Origin: Sheuella sp.
GTDB lineage: Bacteria; Pseudomonadota; Gammaproteobacteria; Burkholderiales; Burkholderiaceae_B
DNA: 44,468 bases
Direction of reading: 5' to 3'
Assembly (NCBI GenBank): GCA_030650995.1
Contig: JAUSCY010000048.1
Location: 1-44,468, forward strand
Below, in pieces: positions 8,994 through 18,066 of this stretch. Position numbers and translations under genes: made by a program. Within the stretch, counting starts at the first letter, position 1; each line of letters starts with the position of its first letter. The notes under the pieces are model-generated. The model was not told the DNA's origin. It searched no databases and saw only the letters and a list, made by a program, of their open reading frames with translations.

Positions 8994-9590
8994 ATGACGG
9001 ACTCAACCGCAATGCATTGTGTCCCTGGCTTGCCAGGTCAGATTGATGCGTTCGAATTTGCACGGCGCGGTCGTTCGCAGGCGGGTGTCTTCAGTGTTCA
9101 TCGTCTGCAGCGTCTGCTTGATGGGCTGGCAGATCAGCCCTCTGTTGAGCTTGTCGCTCTGGATGAGGCACCCAAGGATCCCGGGTTAGTCAGGTATGTA
9201 CTTATCGGGCAGTTAAATGCCTCTGGCAGACCTCAACTGGTGTTGCGGGTTCAAGCCAAATTACTGCTTGAATGCCAGCGTTGCCTGGGGCCGATGGTGC
9301 TTTCTGTTGACAGACAGACTGCTTTTGATCTGGTAAGACGCGAGGCAGATCTTGGCGAAGAGTCTTTTGACGAAGACAGTCTGGATGAGCCCGAAAAAAT
9401 AGTAGGATCCCGCCAGTTTGAAGTGCTGGATTTGATAGAAGATGAATTGATTTTAGAAGTGCCCTATGTGCCGCGTCACGAACAGTGCACGGATATGGTT
9501 GAGACGGGGTCAGATGACTCTGAGGATGACAGTGGGGAAGAGCGTCCATCACCGTTTGCGGTGCTGGAGCAGCTTAAAACAAAGCGTTAA
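8994..9590 (+). CDS. yceD: YceD/DUF177 23S rRNA accumulation protein
   Basis: DUF177 family protein of 198 residues. In E. coli and in plants the family is needed for normal accumulation of 23S rRNA. Visible marks are the C-Q-R-C pair near residues 95-98 in the LECQRCLGPM segment, an acidic middle with many Glu/Asp, and a second Cys after VPRHEQ, followed by an acidic C-terminus. The position directly before rpmF is the classic arrangement. The ribosome site is weak (AAGGTGG). Function is inferred from the family. Confidence 0.9.
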   Translation: MTDSTAMHCVPGLPGQIDAFEFARRGRSQAGVFSVHRLQRLLDGLADQPSVELVALDEAPKDPGLVRYVLIGQLNASGRPQLVLRVQAKLLLECQRCLGPMVLSVDRQTAFDLVRREADLGEESFDEDSLDEPEKIVGSRQFEVLDLIEDELILEVPYVPRHEQCTDMVETGSDDSEDDSGEERPSPFAVLEQLKTKR

Positions 9591-9682
9591 GTCGAGCCCA
9601 ATCAAGCAAAGCTTAATTGAGTGAATTAATTGGTTATTACTAAGATGGTTGGCGTACAATTCGCCGATCCACAGGAGTTGTC

Positions 9683-9865
9683 ATGGCTGTTCAGCAAAAC
9701 AAAAAATCACCATCAAAGCGCGGTATGCACCGTTCGCACGACTTTTTGACGAATCCGTCAACGGCAATTGAGCCAAATACAGGCGAGCAACATATTCGTC
9801 ACCATATCAGCCCAACAGGCTTTTATCGTGGTCGCAAGGTCCTCAAGACCAAAGCCGACGAATAA
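9683..9865 (+). CDS. rpmF: 50S ribosomal protein L32
   Basis: Small basic ribosomal protein of 60 residues beginning [20 protein letters not shown], as expected for L32 without the zinc-binding cysteines (C- form). An AGGAG ribosome site is 6 bases before the ATG. A TACAAT box at 9655-9660 could serve a local promoter, but I see no good -35. It lies between yceD and plsX as in the conserved rpmF-plsX-fab cluster. Confidence 0.97.
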   Translation: MAVQQNKKSPSKRGMHRSHDFLTNPSTAIEPNTGEQHIRHHISPTGFYRGRKVLKTKADE

Positions 9866-9897
9866 TACGCGGTTGACAGGCATCACTCGTTAAACGT

Positions 9898-10986
9898 GTG
9901 ACTGCGTACAATCACGTGGATTCCGTTATTCGTATTGCGATCGATTGCATGGGTGGTGACACAGGTATTGCTGTCACCGTCCCTGCTGCTTTCGAGTTCG
10001 CTACAAGCTTCCCTGACACAGAATTACTTCTTGTTGGCTTGCCCGACGAGCTGAGTACTGCTGTCCTGGCTGCGAGCAAGAAGTTTCCATCCGTATCTTC
10101 GAATCGGTATCGCATCGTACCGGCCTCAGAAGTCGTCACGATGGATGACCCGGTCGAAGTCGCCCTGCGCCGCAAAAAAGACTCTTCGATGAGGCTTGCT
10201 GCGCAAGCCGTCAAGGATGGTTCGGCCGATGCCTGTGTCTCAGCAGGTAATACAGGCGCATGGATGGCGATTTCAAGATATATCCTGAAGACGATTCCCG
10301 GTATTGATCGCCCTGCGATTGCATCGGCACTCCCCAACAAGAAGGGCGGCAATACAACAATGCTCGATCTTGGCGCGAATGTTGATTGCACGCCTGAGCA
10401 TTTGTTGCAGTTTGCCATCATGGGAACTGCGCTGGCGCAGGTGGGCTCTTCAGGGCAGCAACCCTCTGTGGGACTGCTCAATATCGGTGAGGAAATCATC
10501 AAAGGCAACGAAACCGTCAAGCTGGCAGGCGAACTGCTGCGTAAAAGTTCTTTGAATTTTTATGGCAACGTCGAAGGTAACGATATATTCAAAGGCACCG
10601 TGGACGTTGTGGTGTGTGATGGTTTTGTTGGAAATGTTGCCCTTAAAAGTGCAGAAGGCCTCGCCCGGTTAATCGCACTTTATATTAGCGAAGAGTTCAA
10701 GCGTAACGCTCTGACTAAATTCATGGGTCTGCTTGCCATGCCAGTGCTTAAGCGTTTTCGCTACCGTCTGGATAATCGCCGCCTGAATGGCGCCGCATTG
10801 CTCGGGTTGCGTGGCATCGTGATAAAAAGTCATGGCTCAGCTGATGCATATGCCTTTGGTTTTGCATTGCAGCGCGCGCGTGATGCTGTTGTGAATGGAT
10901 TGCTTGAACGTACGACCATTGCAATTGCTCAATTAACGAAATCCTCCGCTGTAATTGAAACTGAGTATTCCGGAGACCCAGCATGA
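9898..10986 (+). CDS. plsX: Phosphate acyltransferase PlsX
   Basis: Makes acyl-phosphate from acyl-ACP for the PlsY step of phospholipid synthesis; peripheral membrane enzyme. It has 362 residues from GTG at 9898 (E. coli 356). The family start [10 protein letters not shown], the SAGNTGA segment and the [10 protein letters not shown] segment are all present. A second in-frame GTG six codons on (9916) gives a start nearer the usual one; neither has a good ribosome site. The stop overlaps the fabH start as ATGA. Confidence 0.94.
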   Translation: MTAYNHVDSVIRIAIDCMGGDTGIAVTVPAAFEFATSFPDTELLLVGLPDELSTAVLAASKKFPSVSSNRYRIVPASEVVTMDDPVEVALRRKKDSSMRLAAQAVKDGSADACVSAGNTGAWMAISRYILKTIPGIDRPAIASALPNKKGGNTTMLDLGANVDCTPEHLLQFAIMGTALAQVGSSGQQPSVGLLNIGEEIIKGNETVKLAGELLRKSSLNFYGNVEGNDIFKGTVDVVVCDGFVGNVALKSAEGLARLIALYISEEFKRNALTKFMGLLAMPVLKRFRYRLDNRRLNGAALLGLRGIVIKSHGSADAYAFGFALQRARDAVVNGLLERTTIAIAQLTKSSAVIETEYSGDPA

Positions 10987-11969
10987 GTGCATCCATGCCC
11001 TTTGCCCGCATTATTGGTTCAGGTAGCTATCTGCCACCGAATCTGGTCACCAATGATGCGCTTGCCGCTGATATGGCTACTCGTCAGATCGAAACTTCCG
11101 ATGAGTGGATCGCAGACCGTACCGGTATCCGTCAGCGCTACATCGCTGATCGTGGTGTTAAAACCAGCTCCCTGGCGACTGAAGCCGCCCGTCGTGCCCT
11201 GGCTGATGCCGGGGTGGATGCAAGCGAGGTCGATCTGATCATTGTGGCAACCTCCACGGCTGACTTTGTATTTCCAAGTACGGCTTGCATTGTGCAGGCC
11301 GCTCTGGGTAACAAGGGTGCCGCTGCATTTGATGTACAGGCGGTCTGCAGCGGTTTTGTCTATGCGCTGACAACGGCTGACAGCTTTATTCGCGCGGGTC
11401 GCTCCAAGTGCGCGATCGTTATCGGTGCAGAAGTTTTTTCAAGTATTCTTGACTGGAACGATCGCGGCACCTGTGTGCTATTTGGCGATGGTGCTGGTGC
11501 TGTTGTCCTGCAGGCGAGCGATGCTCCCGGAATTATTGGTGCCGAGTTGCACGCTGATGGCAGCCAGATGAATATCCTGGCCGCGGCAGGAAATGTCGCT
11601 TACGGGCAGGTCACGGGTGATCCATTTCTTCGTATGGATGGTCAGGCTGTATTCAAACAGGCCGTGACGGTGCTGGATCGCTCCGCTCGCTCAGTGACTG
11701 CAAATGCAGGACTGACGATGAGCGATGTGGACTGGATGATTCCGCATCAGGCTAATTTACGTATTCTGAACTTCCTCGCACGCAAGCTTGAAGTGCCGAT
11801 CGAAAAGGTCGTGATCACCGTTGATCAGCATGCAAACACCTCTGCCGCAAGTATCCCGCTGGCGCTGGATGTTGCGCGTCGAGATGGTCGTATTCAGCCA
11901 GGACACCTGGTGCTGTTGCAAGGCGTCGGAGGTGGCTTCACCTGGGGTTCAGTGCTGGTCAGAATGTGA
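10983..11969 (+). CDS. fabH: Beta-ketoacyl-ACP synthase III
   Basis: First condensing enzyme of fatty-acid synthesis, joining acetyl-CoA and malonyl-ACP. It has 328 residues. The catalytic triad is visible: C122 in [11 protein letters not shown]255 in [10 protein letters not shown] and N285 in QHANTSAA. The ribosome site GGAGA lies within the end of plsX, and the ATG overlaps the plsX stop, so translation is likely coupled. fabD follows. Confidence 0.97.
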   Translation: MSASMPFARIIGSGSYLPPNLVTNDALAADMATRQIETSDEWIADRTGIRQRYIADRGVKTSSLATEAARRALADAGVDASEVDLIIVATSTADFVFPSTACIVQAALGNKGAAAFDVQAVCSGFVYALTTADSFIRAGRSKCAIVIGAEVFSSILDWNDRGTCVLFGDGAGAVVLQASDAPGIIGAELHADGSQMNILAAAGNVAYGQVTGDPFLRMDGQAVFKQAVTVLDRSARSVTANAGLTMSDVDWMIPHQANLRILNFLARKLEVPIEKVVITVDQHANTSAASIPLALDVARRDGRIQPGHLVLLQGVGGGFTWGSVLVRM

Positions 11970-12012
11970 TGTTATTCATAACGGATTTATTTTTAGTTTA
12001 ATGACGATAAAT

Positions 12013-12951
12013 ATGAAATTTGCGTTCGTGTTTCCAGGTCAGGGTTCACAGTCTGTTGGCATGATGGATGCCTGGGCGTCACATCCTGCAGCAATGAAAG
12101 TGGTTGCTGATGCGTCAGCTGCACTGGGCGAGGATTTGGGCGCGCTCATGAGTCAAGGTCCGGCCGAGCAATTAAGCCTGACGACGCATACGCAGCCTGC
12201 CATGCTGACCGCGGGTGTGGCGATGTACCAGGCCTGGTGTGCGGCGGGTGGCCCCGTCGCCTCCATGATGGCCGGCCACAGCCTGGGCGAGTATGCTGCG
12301 TTGACTGCTGCGGGTTCGCTTGATCTCGCTGATGCGGTGCGTCTGGTACGTATCCGTGCTGACGCCATGCAGGCAGCTGTCCCGGTAGGCACAGGAGCGA
12401 TGGCAGCGGTACTTGGACTCGATGATGATTCGGTTCGTGCAGCGTGCGCAGAGGCCGCTCAGGGCGAGATCGTCGAAGCAGTTAATTTCAATGCGCCATC
12501 CCAGGTGGTGATTGCCGGGCATGCTGAAGCAGTTCAGCGCGCCATGGTCGCTGCCAAGGCTCGTGGCGCCAAGCGTGCGATGCTCTTGCCAGTATCCGCA
12601 CCGTTTCATTCAAGCCTGCTCAAACCTGCCGCAGATGTGCTTTCCAAAGCGCTGGCAGCTGTGACAGTTAATACGCCTGATGTTCCTGTAATCAATAATG
12701 TTGATGTGATCGTTAATCAGGATCCGGCTGCGATTCGTGACGCACTGGTACGACAGGCCTGGCATGCTGTTCGCTGGGTTGAAATCATTCAGGCGATGAA
12801 AGCGCAGGGTATTACCCATGTTGTTGAATGTGGCCCGGGTAAGGTACTTTCTGGTATGGTCAAGCGCATTGAGCCAGACATGGTGGCGATGTCCGTGACA
12901 GATCCGGAATCCATGCAGGCTGCCCTTGAAACGCTGGCTGGCGCAGCCTGA
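12013..12951 (+). CDS. fabD: Malonyl-CoA:ACP transacylase
   Basis: Loads malonyl groups onto ACP. It has 312 residues from ATG at 12013 (E. coli 309). The start MKFAFVFPGQGSQ is typical; an ATG four codons earlier (12001) is possible and neither has a clear ribosome site. The nucleophile is S90 in AGHSLGEYAAL, and PFHSSLL carries the catalytic His. A longer frame reaches back into fabH but is not needed. It lies between fabH and fabG as in most Proteobacteria. Confidence 0.96.
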   Translation: MKFAFVFPGQGSQSVGMMDAWASHPAAMKVVADASAALGEDLGALMSQGPAEQLSLTTHTQPAMLTAGVAMYQAWCAAGGPVASMMAGHSLGEYAALTAAGSLDLADAVRLVRIRADAMQAAVPVGTGAMAAVLGLDDDSVRAACAEAAQGEIVEAVNFNAPSQVVIAGHAEAVQRAMVAAKARGAKRAMLLPVSAPFHSSLLKPAADVLSKALAAVTVNTPDVPVINNVDVIVNQDPAAIRDALVRQAWHAVRWVEIIQAMKAQGITHVVECGPGKVLSGMVKRIEPDMVAMSVTDPESMQAALETLAGAA

Positions 12952-12961
12952 GGAAATGACG

Positions 12962-13699
12962 ATGGACTTAAAAGACAAAGTTGCTTTGGTCACTGGTGCT
13001 TCGCGCGGTATCGGTCGTGCGATTGCGCGTGAACTGGCGGCCCATGGTGCGATCGTAATCGGTACTGCAACCACAGAGGCTGGTGCAGTGGGCATTACCG
13101 AAATGCTGGCCCCACATGGCGGGCGAGGAGTAGTACTTAATGTGACCGATGCGCCAGCCTGTGACGCCCTGATTGAGGCGCTTGGCAAAGAAACTGCAGG
13201 TGGACCGCACATCCTGGTCAATAACGCCGGAATTACCCGCGATACGCTTGCGATGCGCATGAAAGACGAGGACTGGGATGCCGTGCTCGAAACCAATCTC
13301 ACCTCAGTATTTCGCCTCTCGCGCGCTGTGATGCGCAGTATGATGAAGGCACGCTGGGGTCGTATTATTAATATTACTTCGGTGGTCGGCTCAAGCGGCA
13401 ATCCTGGACAAGCCAATTATGCTGCTGCCAAGGCTGGTGTGGCGGGTATGTCCCGTGCGCTTGCCCGTGAGTTGGGCAGTCGCGGCGTCACGGTAAACTG
13501 TGTTGCGCCAGGTTTTATTGAAACAGACATGACAAGTGAGTTGGGCGAGTCCCAGACAGCTGCATTACTTGGGCAAATCCCTCTCGGAAGATTGGGTTCT
13601 GCCTCCGATATTGCACACGCGGTTGCCTTTTTGGCATCGCCGAATGCTAGTTACATTACGGGTACAACTTTGCACGTTAATGGCGGCATGTACTTGTAA
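12962..13699 (+). CDS. fabG: 3-oxoacyl-ACP reductase FabG
   Basis: NADPH-dependent SDR that reduces 3-oxoacyl-ACP in fatty-acid elongation. It has 245 residues (E. coli 244). TGASRGIG at 11-18 binds the cofactor, NNAG lies at 87-90, and the catalytic S140, Y153 and K157 are all present. The start at 12962 is chosen over 12956 because the GAGGAA ribosome site then sits 6 bases upstream. Ten bases separate it from fabD. Confidence 0.97.
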   Translation: MDLKDKVALVTGASRGIGRAIARELAAHGAIVIGTATTEAGAVGITEMLAPHGGRGVVLNVTDAPACDALIEALGKETAGGPHILVNNAGITRDTLAMRMKDEDWDAVLETNLTSVFRLSRAVMRSMMKARWGRIINITSVVGSSGNPGQANYAAAKAGVAGMSRALARELGSRGVTVNCVAPGFIETDMTSELGESQTAALLGQIPLGRLGSASDIAHAVAFLASPNASYITGTTLHVNGGMYL

Positions 13700-13728
13700 T
13701 AGGTTTTTTTCTCCCGGTTAGCTATAAT
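13700..13728 (+). promoter_or_regulatory. Predicted promoter before acpP
   Basis: A perfect TATAAT lies at 13723-13728, right after fabG, with a poor -35 (TAGGTT, 13700-13705) at 17 bases. A separate promoter would fit the very high ACP demand; E. coli acpP also has its own promoter. Only the -10 box is convincing. Confidence 0.4.
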
Positions 13729-13758
13729 TCGCCGGACTTTTTCCTTTTGGAGATTTGC

Positions 13759-13995
13759 ATGGAAAGCATCGAACAGCGCGTCAAGAAGATAGTCGCTGAA
13801 CAACTTGGCGTTAATGAAGCCGAGATCAAAAACGCCTCTTCATTCCTTGATGACCTCGGTGCCGATTCGCTCGATATGGTCGAGCTGGTTATGGCACTCG
13901 AAGACGAGTTCGAAACTGAAATCCCTGACGAAGAAGCTGAAAAAATCACGACCGTTCAGCAGGCAGTGGATTACATCACTTCGCGTTCCAAGTAA
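13759..13995 (+). CDS. acpP: Acyl carrier protein
   Basis: Small acidic carrier of 78 residues for all intermediates of fatty-acid synthesis. The phosphopantetheine attachment serine is S37 in [10 protein letters not shown]. The ATG at 13759 follows a GGAG ribosome site. It lies between fabG and fabF, with 145 bases to fabF containing a small hairpin. Confidence 0.98.
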   Translation: MESIEQRVKKIVAEQLGVNEAEIKNASSFLDDLGADSLDMVELVMALEDEFETEIPDEEAEKITTVQQAVDYITSRSK

Positions 13996-14068
13996 TAATC
14001 AATTCGCGGCATCAAGCGGAGTTATCTGCTGAGCTGTCGGGCGGTTGAGGCGATTAGTGTGTGGTTTT

Positions 14069-14087
14069 TCAGAGCTTTCAGCTCTGA
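14069..14087 (+). other. Hairpin in acpP-fabF gap
   Basis: A perfect 8-bp stem with a 3-nt loop (TCAGAGCT-TTC-AGCTCTGA) lies about midway between acpP and fabF. No T-run follows, so it is not a standard terminator. It could protect the acpP mRNA 3' end or mark a processing site; that role is inference. Confidence 0.5.
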
Positions 14088-14140
14088 GTATCAACACATT
14101 CAATGTCTTGGCCGCCTTTATCACATATAAGGAGTGATCC

Positions 14141-15370
14141 GTGAAACGACGTGTCGTCATTACAGGCCTTGGGATCGTATGCCCAGTGGGTAACGATATC
14201 GCTTCAGCCTGGGACAATATCGTTAACGGTCGGTCCGGTATCGGACGGATTACACGTTTTGACCCGAGTGCGTTTAACGCGCACATCGCAGGTGAAGTCA
14301 AAGGGTTTGACATCACTCAGTTGATTCCCCAGAAAGAAGCGCGCACGATGGATACATTTATCCATTACGGCATTGCAGCCGGTGTGCAGGCTTGGAAAGA
14401 CTCGGGACTCGAAATTACCGAAGCCAACGCAGAGCGTGTGGGCGTCATCATCGGCTCAGGGATTGGTGGTTTGCAGCGCATTGAAGAAACTCAGACCGAG
14501 TATCTTGAGCGCGGACCCCGCCGTATTTCCCCGTTTTTTGTACCTGCTTCCCTGATTAATCTGATCTCAGGTCAGTTGTCCATCATGCTGGGCCTCAAAG
14601 GGCCCTCCTATGCTGTTGTTTCAGCCTGCACCACAGGTCTGCATTCGATTGGTGATGCCGCCCGCCTGATTGAATATGGTGATGCGGACGTCATGGTCGC
14701 TGGTGGTGCCGAATCTACGGTTTCGCCGTTGGGTATTGGCGGGTTTGCAGCAATGCGCGCGCTTTCCCAGCGTAACGATGATCCAACGACGGCTTCACGC
14801 CCCTGGGATCGCGATCGCGATGGTTTTGTACTGGGCGAGGGCGCTGGTGTTCTGGTGCTTGAAGAATACGAGCACGCCAAAAAACGTGGCGCACGTATTT
14901 ATGGTGAGTTTGCCGGTTACGGAATGAGCTCTGATGCACATCACATCACGGCTCCTGACCGGGATGGTCCGCGTCGTGGTGTGGTCAATGCTCTGCGCAA
15001 TGGCGGCATTAACGCAGACGAAGTCGATTATGTGAATGCACACGGTACTTCGACCCCGCTTGGCGATAAAAATGAAACAGAAGCATTGAAACTGGCTTTT
15101 GGTGATCACGCTAAAAAACTCGTGATCAACTCGACCAAATCAATGACGGGTCATTTGCTGGGTGCGGCTGGTGGTATCGAGGCTGTATTTACTACGCTGG
15201 CCGTGCATCATCAGATCTCCCCACCTACGATCAATATTTTCAACCAGGACCCTGAGTGTGATCTTGATTACTGCGCCAATACTGCGCGTGAAATCAAAAT
15301 CGATGTGGCCTTGTCGAATTCCTTTGGTTTTGGTGGGACGAACGGTTCCATGGCTGTGCGTCGTCTTTGA
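14141..15370 (+). CDS. fabF: Beta-ketoacyl-ACP synthase II
   Basis: Elongating condensing enzyme of fatty-acid synthesis, 409 residues. The Cys-His-His triad is C163 (SACTTGLHS), H301 (NAHGTSTPLGD) and H338 (MTGHLLGAAGG). It starts with GTG at 14141 preceded by a strong AAGGAG ribosome site. It ends the fab block; the YgfX-like gene begins eight bases later. Confidence 0.97.
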   Translation: MKRRVVITGLGIVCPVGNDIASAWDNIVNGRSGIGRITRFDPSAFNAHIAGEVKGFDITQLIPQKEARTMDTFIHYGIAAGVQAWKDSGLEITEANAERVGVIIGSGIGGLQRIEETQTEYLERGPRRISPFFVPASLINLISGQLSIMLGLKGPSYAVVSACTTGLHSIGDAARLIEYGDADVMVAGGAESTVSPLGIGGFAAMRALSQRNDDPTTASRPWDRDRDGFVLGEGAGVLVLEEYEHAKKRGARIYGEFAGYGMSSDAHHITAPDRDGPRRGVVNALRNGGINADEVDYVNAHGTSTPLGDKNETEALKLAFGDHAKKLVINSTKSMTGHLLGAAGGIEAVFTTLAVHHQISPPTINIFNQDPECDLDYCANTAREIKIDVALSNSFGFGGTNGSMAVRRL

Positions 15371-15377
15371 TCGTAGC

Positions 15378-15857
15378 TTGACAGACAGTTTGTATCTTTG
15401 TGTGACACTGTCCCGTCCTGTACGGGCAGTGGTCACGCAAACCCTTGTTCTTGCCTGTGCTTGTTCAGCCATGGCGCTGACAGCGGTCTGGAGTGATTTT
15501 CCGCTCTGGGCGGTGATTTGTATGGCCTGCCTGCCCTTGATGCCTGCGCTGTATACCTATGCAGTGCAGTCCCGAACTTATCCACTATTTTTGCGTTTAC
15601 ATCCCCACCATGCGTGGCAGATCGTCGCGCATGATGAGAAAAACACCCGGTCCGTGGCGTTATTACAGAGCTGGAGGCATTTTTTTGGGATCACGCTGAG
15701 CTTGAAAATCGTTAATTGTCCCCATAACGAACAGGAAACTGTCAGAATGACCGTCTGGCAATGCAATATCACCCCAGATGTTTACCGTCAGCTTTGCGTG
15801 ATGGTTGCCTGGCGGCTCGATCAACCCCAGGCAGTTCGAAAACTGGAGACTGTGTGA
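15378..15857 (+). CDS. YgfX-like two-TM membrane protein
   Basis: Protein of about 159 residues if it starts with TTG at 15378. It has two closely spaced hydrophobic segments (about residues 15-35 and 38-58) and then a soluble C-terminal part with basic residues and the pattern SWRHFFGITLSLKI, which resembles the YgfX/CptA family (inner-membrane proteins reported to affect MreB and FtsZ in E. coli). The start is uncertain: no ATG before residue 32 and no good ribosome site. The frame is open and overlaps rpoE by three bases, which supports it being real. Placing it between fabF and rpoE suggests a link to envelope biology. Family call is moderate. Confidence 0.7.
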   Translation: MTDSLYLCVTLSRPVRAVVTQTLVLACACSAMALTAVWSDFPLWAVICMACLPLMPALYTYAVQSRTYPLFLRLHPHHAWQIVAHDEKNTRSVALLQSWRHFFGITLSLKIVNCPHNEQETVRMTVWQCNITPDVYRQLCVMVAWRLDQPQAVRKLETV

Positions 15858-16453
15858 CTGAGCGTGACGTAGATGCCGAGTTAGTCCTCCGTGTACAAAA
15901 CGGCGATAAAAAGGCATTTGACCTGCTTGTTTTGAAATATCAACGCAAAATCATGCGCTTACTGTCGCGGATGATCCGCGACCCAGCAGAGACAGAGGAT
16001 GTGGCGCAGGAGGCCTTTATCAAGGCTTATCGTGCTTTGCCTCAGTTCAGGGGAGACAGCGCCTTTTATACCTGGCTCTACCGTATTGCTATCAATACCG
16101 CGCGCAACTGGCTGGCTACCAATAAACGACGTCCAAGCACTTCTTCTTCATTTGAAAACGAAGAAGGTGAAACTTTTGACGAAACTGAGAACCTAACTGA
16201 TCACAGTACCCCTGAGTCAGAGCTTGCCAGTCGTGAAATTGCACAGACGGTGAACAAGGCGATCGAGGACTTACCCGAAGAATTACGTAACGCCATTGTG
16301 ATGCGTGAAATAGACGGTATGACCTATGAGGACATTGCTCAAAGCATGAACTGCCCCATAGGTACGGTGCGTTCTCGAATTTTTCGGGCCCGGGAGGCCA
16401 TTGCTACACGGTTACGTCCAATTTTGGGCAATACCGGTGACAAGCGCTGGTAA
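15854..16453 (+). CDS. rpoE: RNA polymerase sigma factor RpoE
   Basis: ECF sigma factor (sigma-24/AlgU type) for envelope stress, 199 residues from GTG at 15854. Region 2 runs from about residue 20 to 90 with the RDPAETEDVAQEAF segment. Region 4 starts near residue 140, with LPEELRNAIVMREIDG and a helix-turn-helix ending GTVRSRIFRARE. The GGAG site before the GTG lies inside the YgfX-like gene. rseA, rseB and a DegP-like protease follow, the full stress module. I found no convincing RpoE-type autoregulatory promoter upstream. Confidence 0.96.
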   Translation: MTERDVDAELVLRVQNGDKKAFDLLVLKYQRKIMRLLSRMIRDPAETEDVAQEAFIKAYRALPQFRGDSAFYTWLYRIAINTARNWLATNKRRPSTSSSFENEEGETFDETENLTDHSTPESELASREIAQTVNKAIEDLPEELRNAIVMREIDGMTYEDIAQSMNCPIGTVRSRIFRAREAIATRLRPILGNTGDKRW

Positions 16454-16465
16454 GGACAGATAATT

Positions 16466-17002
16466 ATGCAAGAGTTAAAACAAAATCAAGCGAATCAGAC
16501 TATCTCGGCTCAAGAGGTGTCGGTCTCGATATCCGCCTGGATGGATGGTGATGATCAAGCCACTATGCCGGATATTCTGGTGACGGAGCAGGGTAAAGAG
16601 ACCTGGGAGTTGTATCACCTGATCGGCGATACTTTGCGCACCCCAGAGCTCGCGCTGCCCCCGGTGACAGAATTTTCCAGTCGTGTTTCACAGGCCATCG
16701 CAGCAGAGCCCACCATTCTGGCGCCGCGCACGCAGACGCCCAAGCCGAATACCGGGTGGGTGCGTCGTTATGGCTGGCCTGGTTTTGCGATGGCAGCTGC
16801 AGTAGCCAGTGTGGTGTGGGTTGCGCGACCATTTTTCGTCCCCGAAATGGTCACTCCTGTAGGGCAGGTCGCAGTATCGACACCTGCCAGTGTCCTGGCC
16901 TCCAGCCTGGATCCCAAAACGGTTCAACCTTACGTTAACGCGCATCGTCAGGTCTCAGGTCCTGCAGCGGTCAGGCAGGTATCTTTCGGAGCTGCTCAAT
17001 AA
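16466..17002 (+). CDS. rseA: Anti-sigma-E factor RseA
   Basis: Single-pass inner-membrane anti-sigma factor of 178 residues. The N-terminal RseA domain (about 15-85, with ISAWMDGDD and the WELYHLIGDTLR helix) binds RpoE in the cytoplasm. One membrane segment lies at about 104-122, followed by a periplasmic tail that RseB would guard from proteolysis. It is 12 bases after rpoE and its stop overlaps the rseB start (TAATG). Confidence 0.93.
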   Translation: MQELKQNQANQTISAQEVSVSISAWMDGDDQATMPDILVTEQGKETWELYHLIGDTLRTPELALPPVTEFSSRVSQAIAAEPTILAPRTQTPKPNTGWVRRYGWPGFAMAAAVASVVWVARPFFVPEMVTPVGQVAVSTPASVLASSLDPKTVQPYVNAHRQVSGPAAVRQVSFGAAQ

Positions 17003-18033
17003 TGAGGGCCCGTCATGTTGGTTCATCGTTGCTGATGCTGGTATTAGCTGTCAGCAGTGCGGTTGCGCAAGGACAGTCACAGACCGCGCAGCAGCCCAAC
17101 CTGCAGAGCGAAGCGCCAGTACAGCAGTCGGCTAATTCAAAACTGTTATCGCAAATTCAGCAAGCAGCCCACACTCTGAATTACGCAGGTGTATTCGCCT
17201 ATCAGCAGGGTGGTGCGATTGAGTCCTCGCGTATTGTTCATGTTTTCGATGGCCAGAACGAAATAGAAAAGCTCGAGTTGCTTGATGGTCCGCCCCGTGA
17301 ATATTTGCGTCGTAATGATGACGTGCAGTGTCTGATTCCAGAACAAAAAACGGTCTTGCTGGAAAAACAGCGCGGCGATCGATTTCCGGCATTGTTGCTG
17401 GCCAGTGCGCAATCTATTGATGCAAATTACAGCGTGCGTCCACTGGCGCAACCCATGCGCGTGGCTGGCAGAACTTGCCAGCTGATTGATATCGTGCCGC
17501 GTGATGCCATGCGTTATGGCTACCGATTGTGTGTAGACATTGAGTCCAAGCTGTTGCTCAAGGCGCAAACGCTCAATGATGCAGGTAGTGTGGTTGAGCA
17601 GGTTGCTTTTACTCAGATTAGTATCAGCTCGGCCATCCCGGATTCGATGCTGCAAGCGTCCTGGCCTACCGCGGACTGGGCAGTATTAGAGCCAGTTCAA
17701 AAAACGGTTGATCTGAAAGCGCTGGGCTGGCGTATTGAGGCGCCCGCAGGCTATTTGGCTACCTCGCAAATACAGCAACTTTTTGCTGAAAACAAACTCG
17801 TTCATCAGATGGTGTTGTCCGATGGCCTGGCAACAATTTCAATATTTATTGAACCTTATCTGAATGAGCGGTCTGACTACAAACCCCATGGCGCGGCGCA
17901 GGTCGGCTCTGTCAATCTCTATGGGGTAAAAATTGCAAATTTCTGGCTGACTGTTCTGGGTGAAGTGCCGGCTTCCACTCTTGAAAAGTTTGCACAGTCC
18001 ATTCAATACGTTCCTGTTGCAGCCTCTAAATAA
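17002..18033 (+). CDS. rseB: Sigma-E regulator RseB/MucB
   Basis: Periplasmic protein of 343 residues that protects RseA and senses envelope signals. It has a signal peptide over about residues 1-23 (hydrophobic LLMLVLAVSSAVA), then an N-terminal LolA-like domain containing LNYAGVFAYQQGG near residue 58 and a C-terminal domain ending in the VLGEVPASTLEKFAQSI region. Gene order rpoE-rseA-rseB supports the call. Confidence 0.94.
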   Translation: MRARHVGSSLLMLVLAVSSAVAQGQSQTAQQPNLQSEAPVQQSANSKLLSQIQQAAHTLNYAGVFAYQQGGAIESSRIVHVFDGQNEIEKLELLDGPPREYLRRNDDVQCLIPEQKTVLLEKQRGDRFPALLLASAQSIDANYSVRPLAQPMRVAGRTCQLIDIVPRDAMRYGYRLCVDIESKLLLKAQTLNDAGSVVEQVAFTQISISSAIPDSMLQASWPTADWAVLEPVQKTVDLKALGWRIEAPAGYLATSQIQQLFAENKLVHQMVLSDGLATISIFIEPYLNERSDYKPHGAAQVGSVNLYGVKIANFWLTVLGEVPASTLEKFAQSIQYVPVAASK

Positions 18034-18066
18034 TAAGCTGCAGCGGGGACGAGACAAACGGAGTTC

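Noticed and set aside
12610-13416. Open frame of 268 codons on the - strand across fabD and fabG
   Set aside because: It lies antisense to two certain genes, its residues are rich in Ser/Arg/Thr as expected for a shadow frame, and no domain is visible.
15573-15599. GAACTT resembling an RpoE -35 box inside the YgfX-like gene
   Set aside because: Sixteen bases on, the sequence is TTTAC and not a TCTGA- or TCAAA-like -10, so it does not form a convincing sigma-E promoter.
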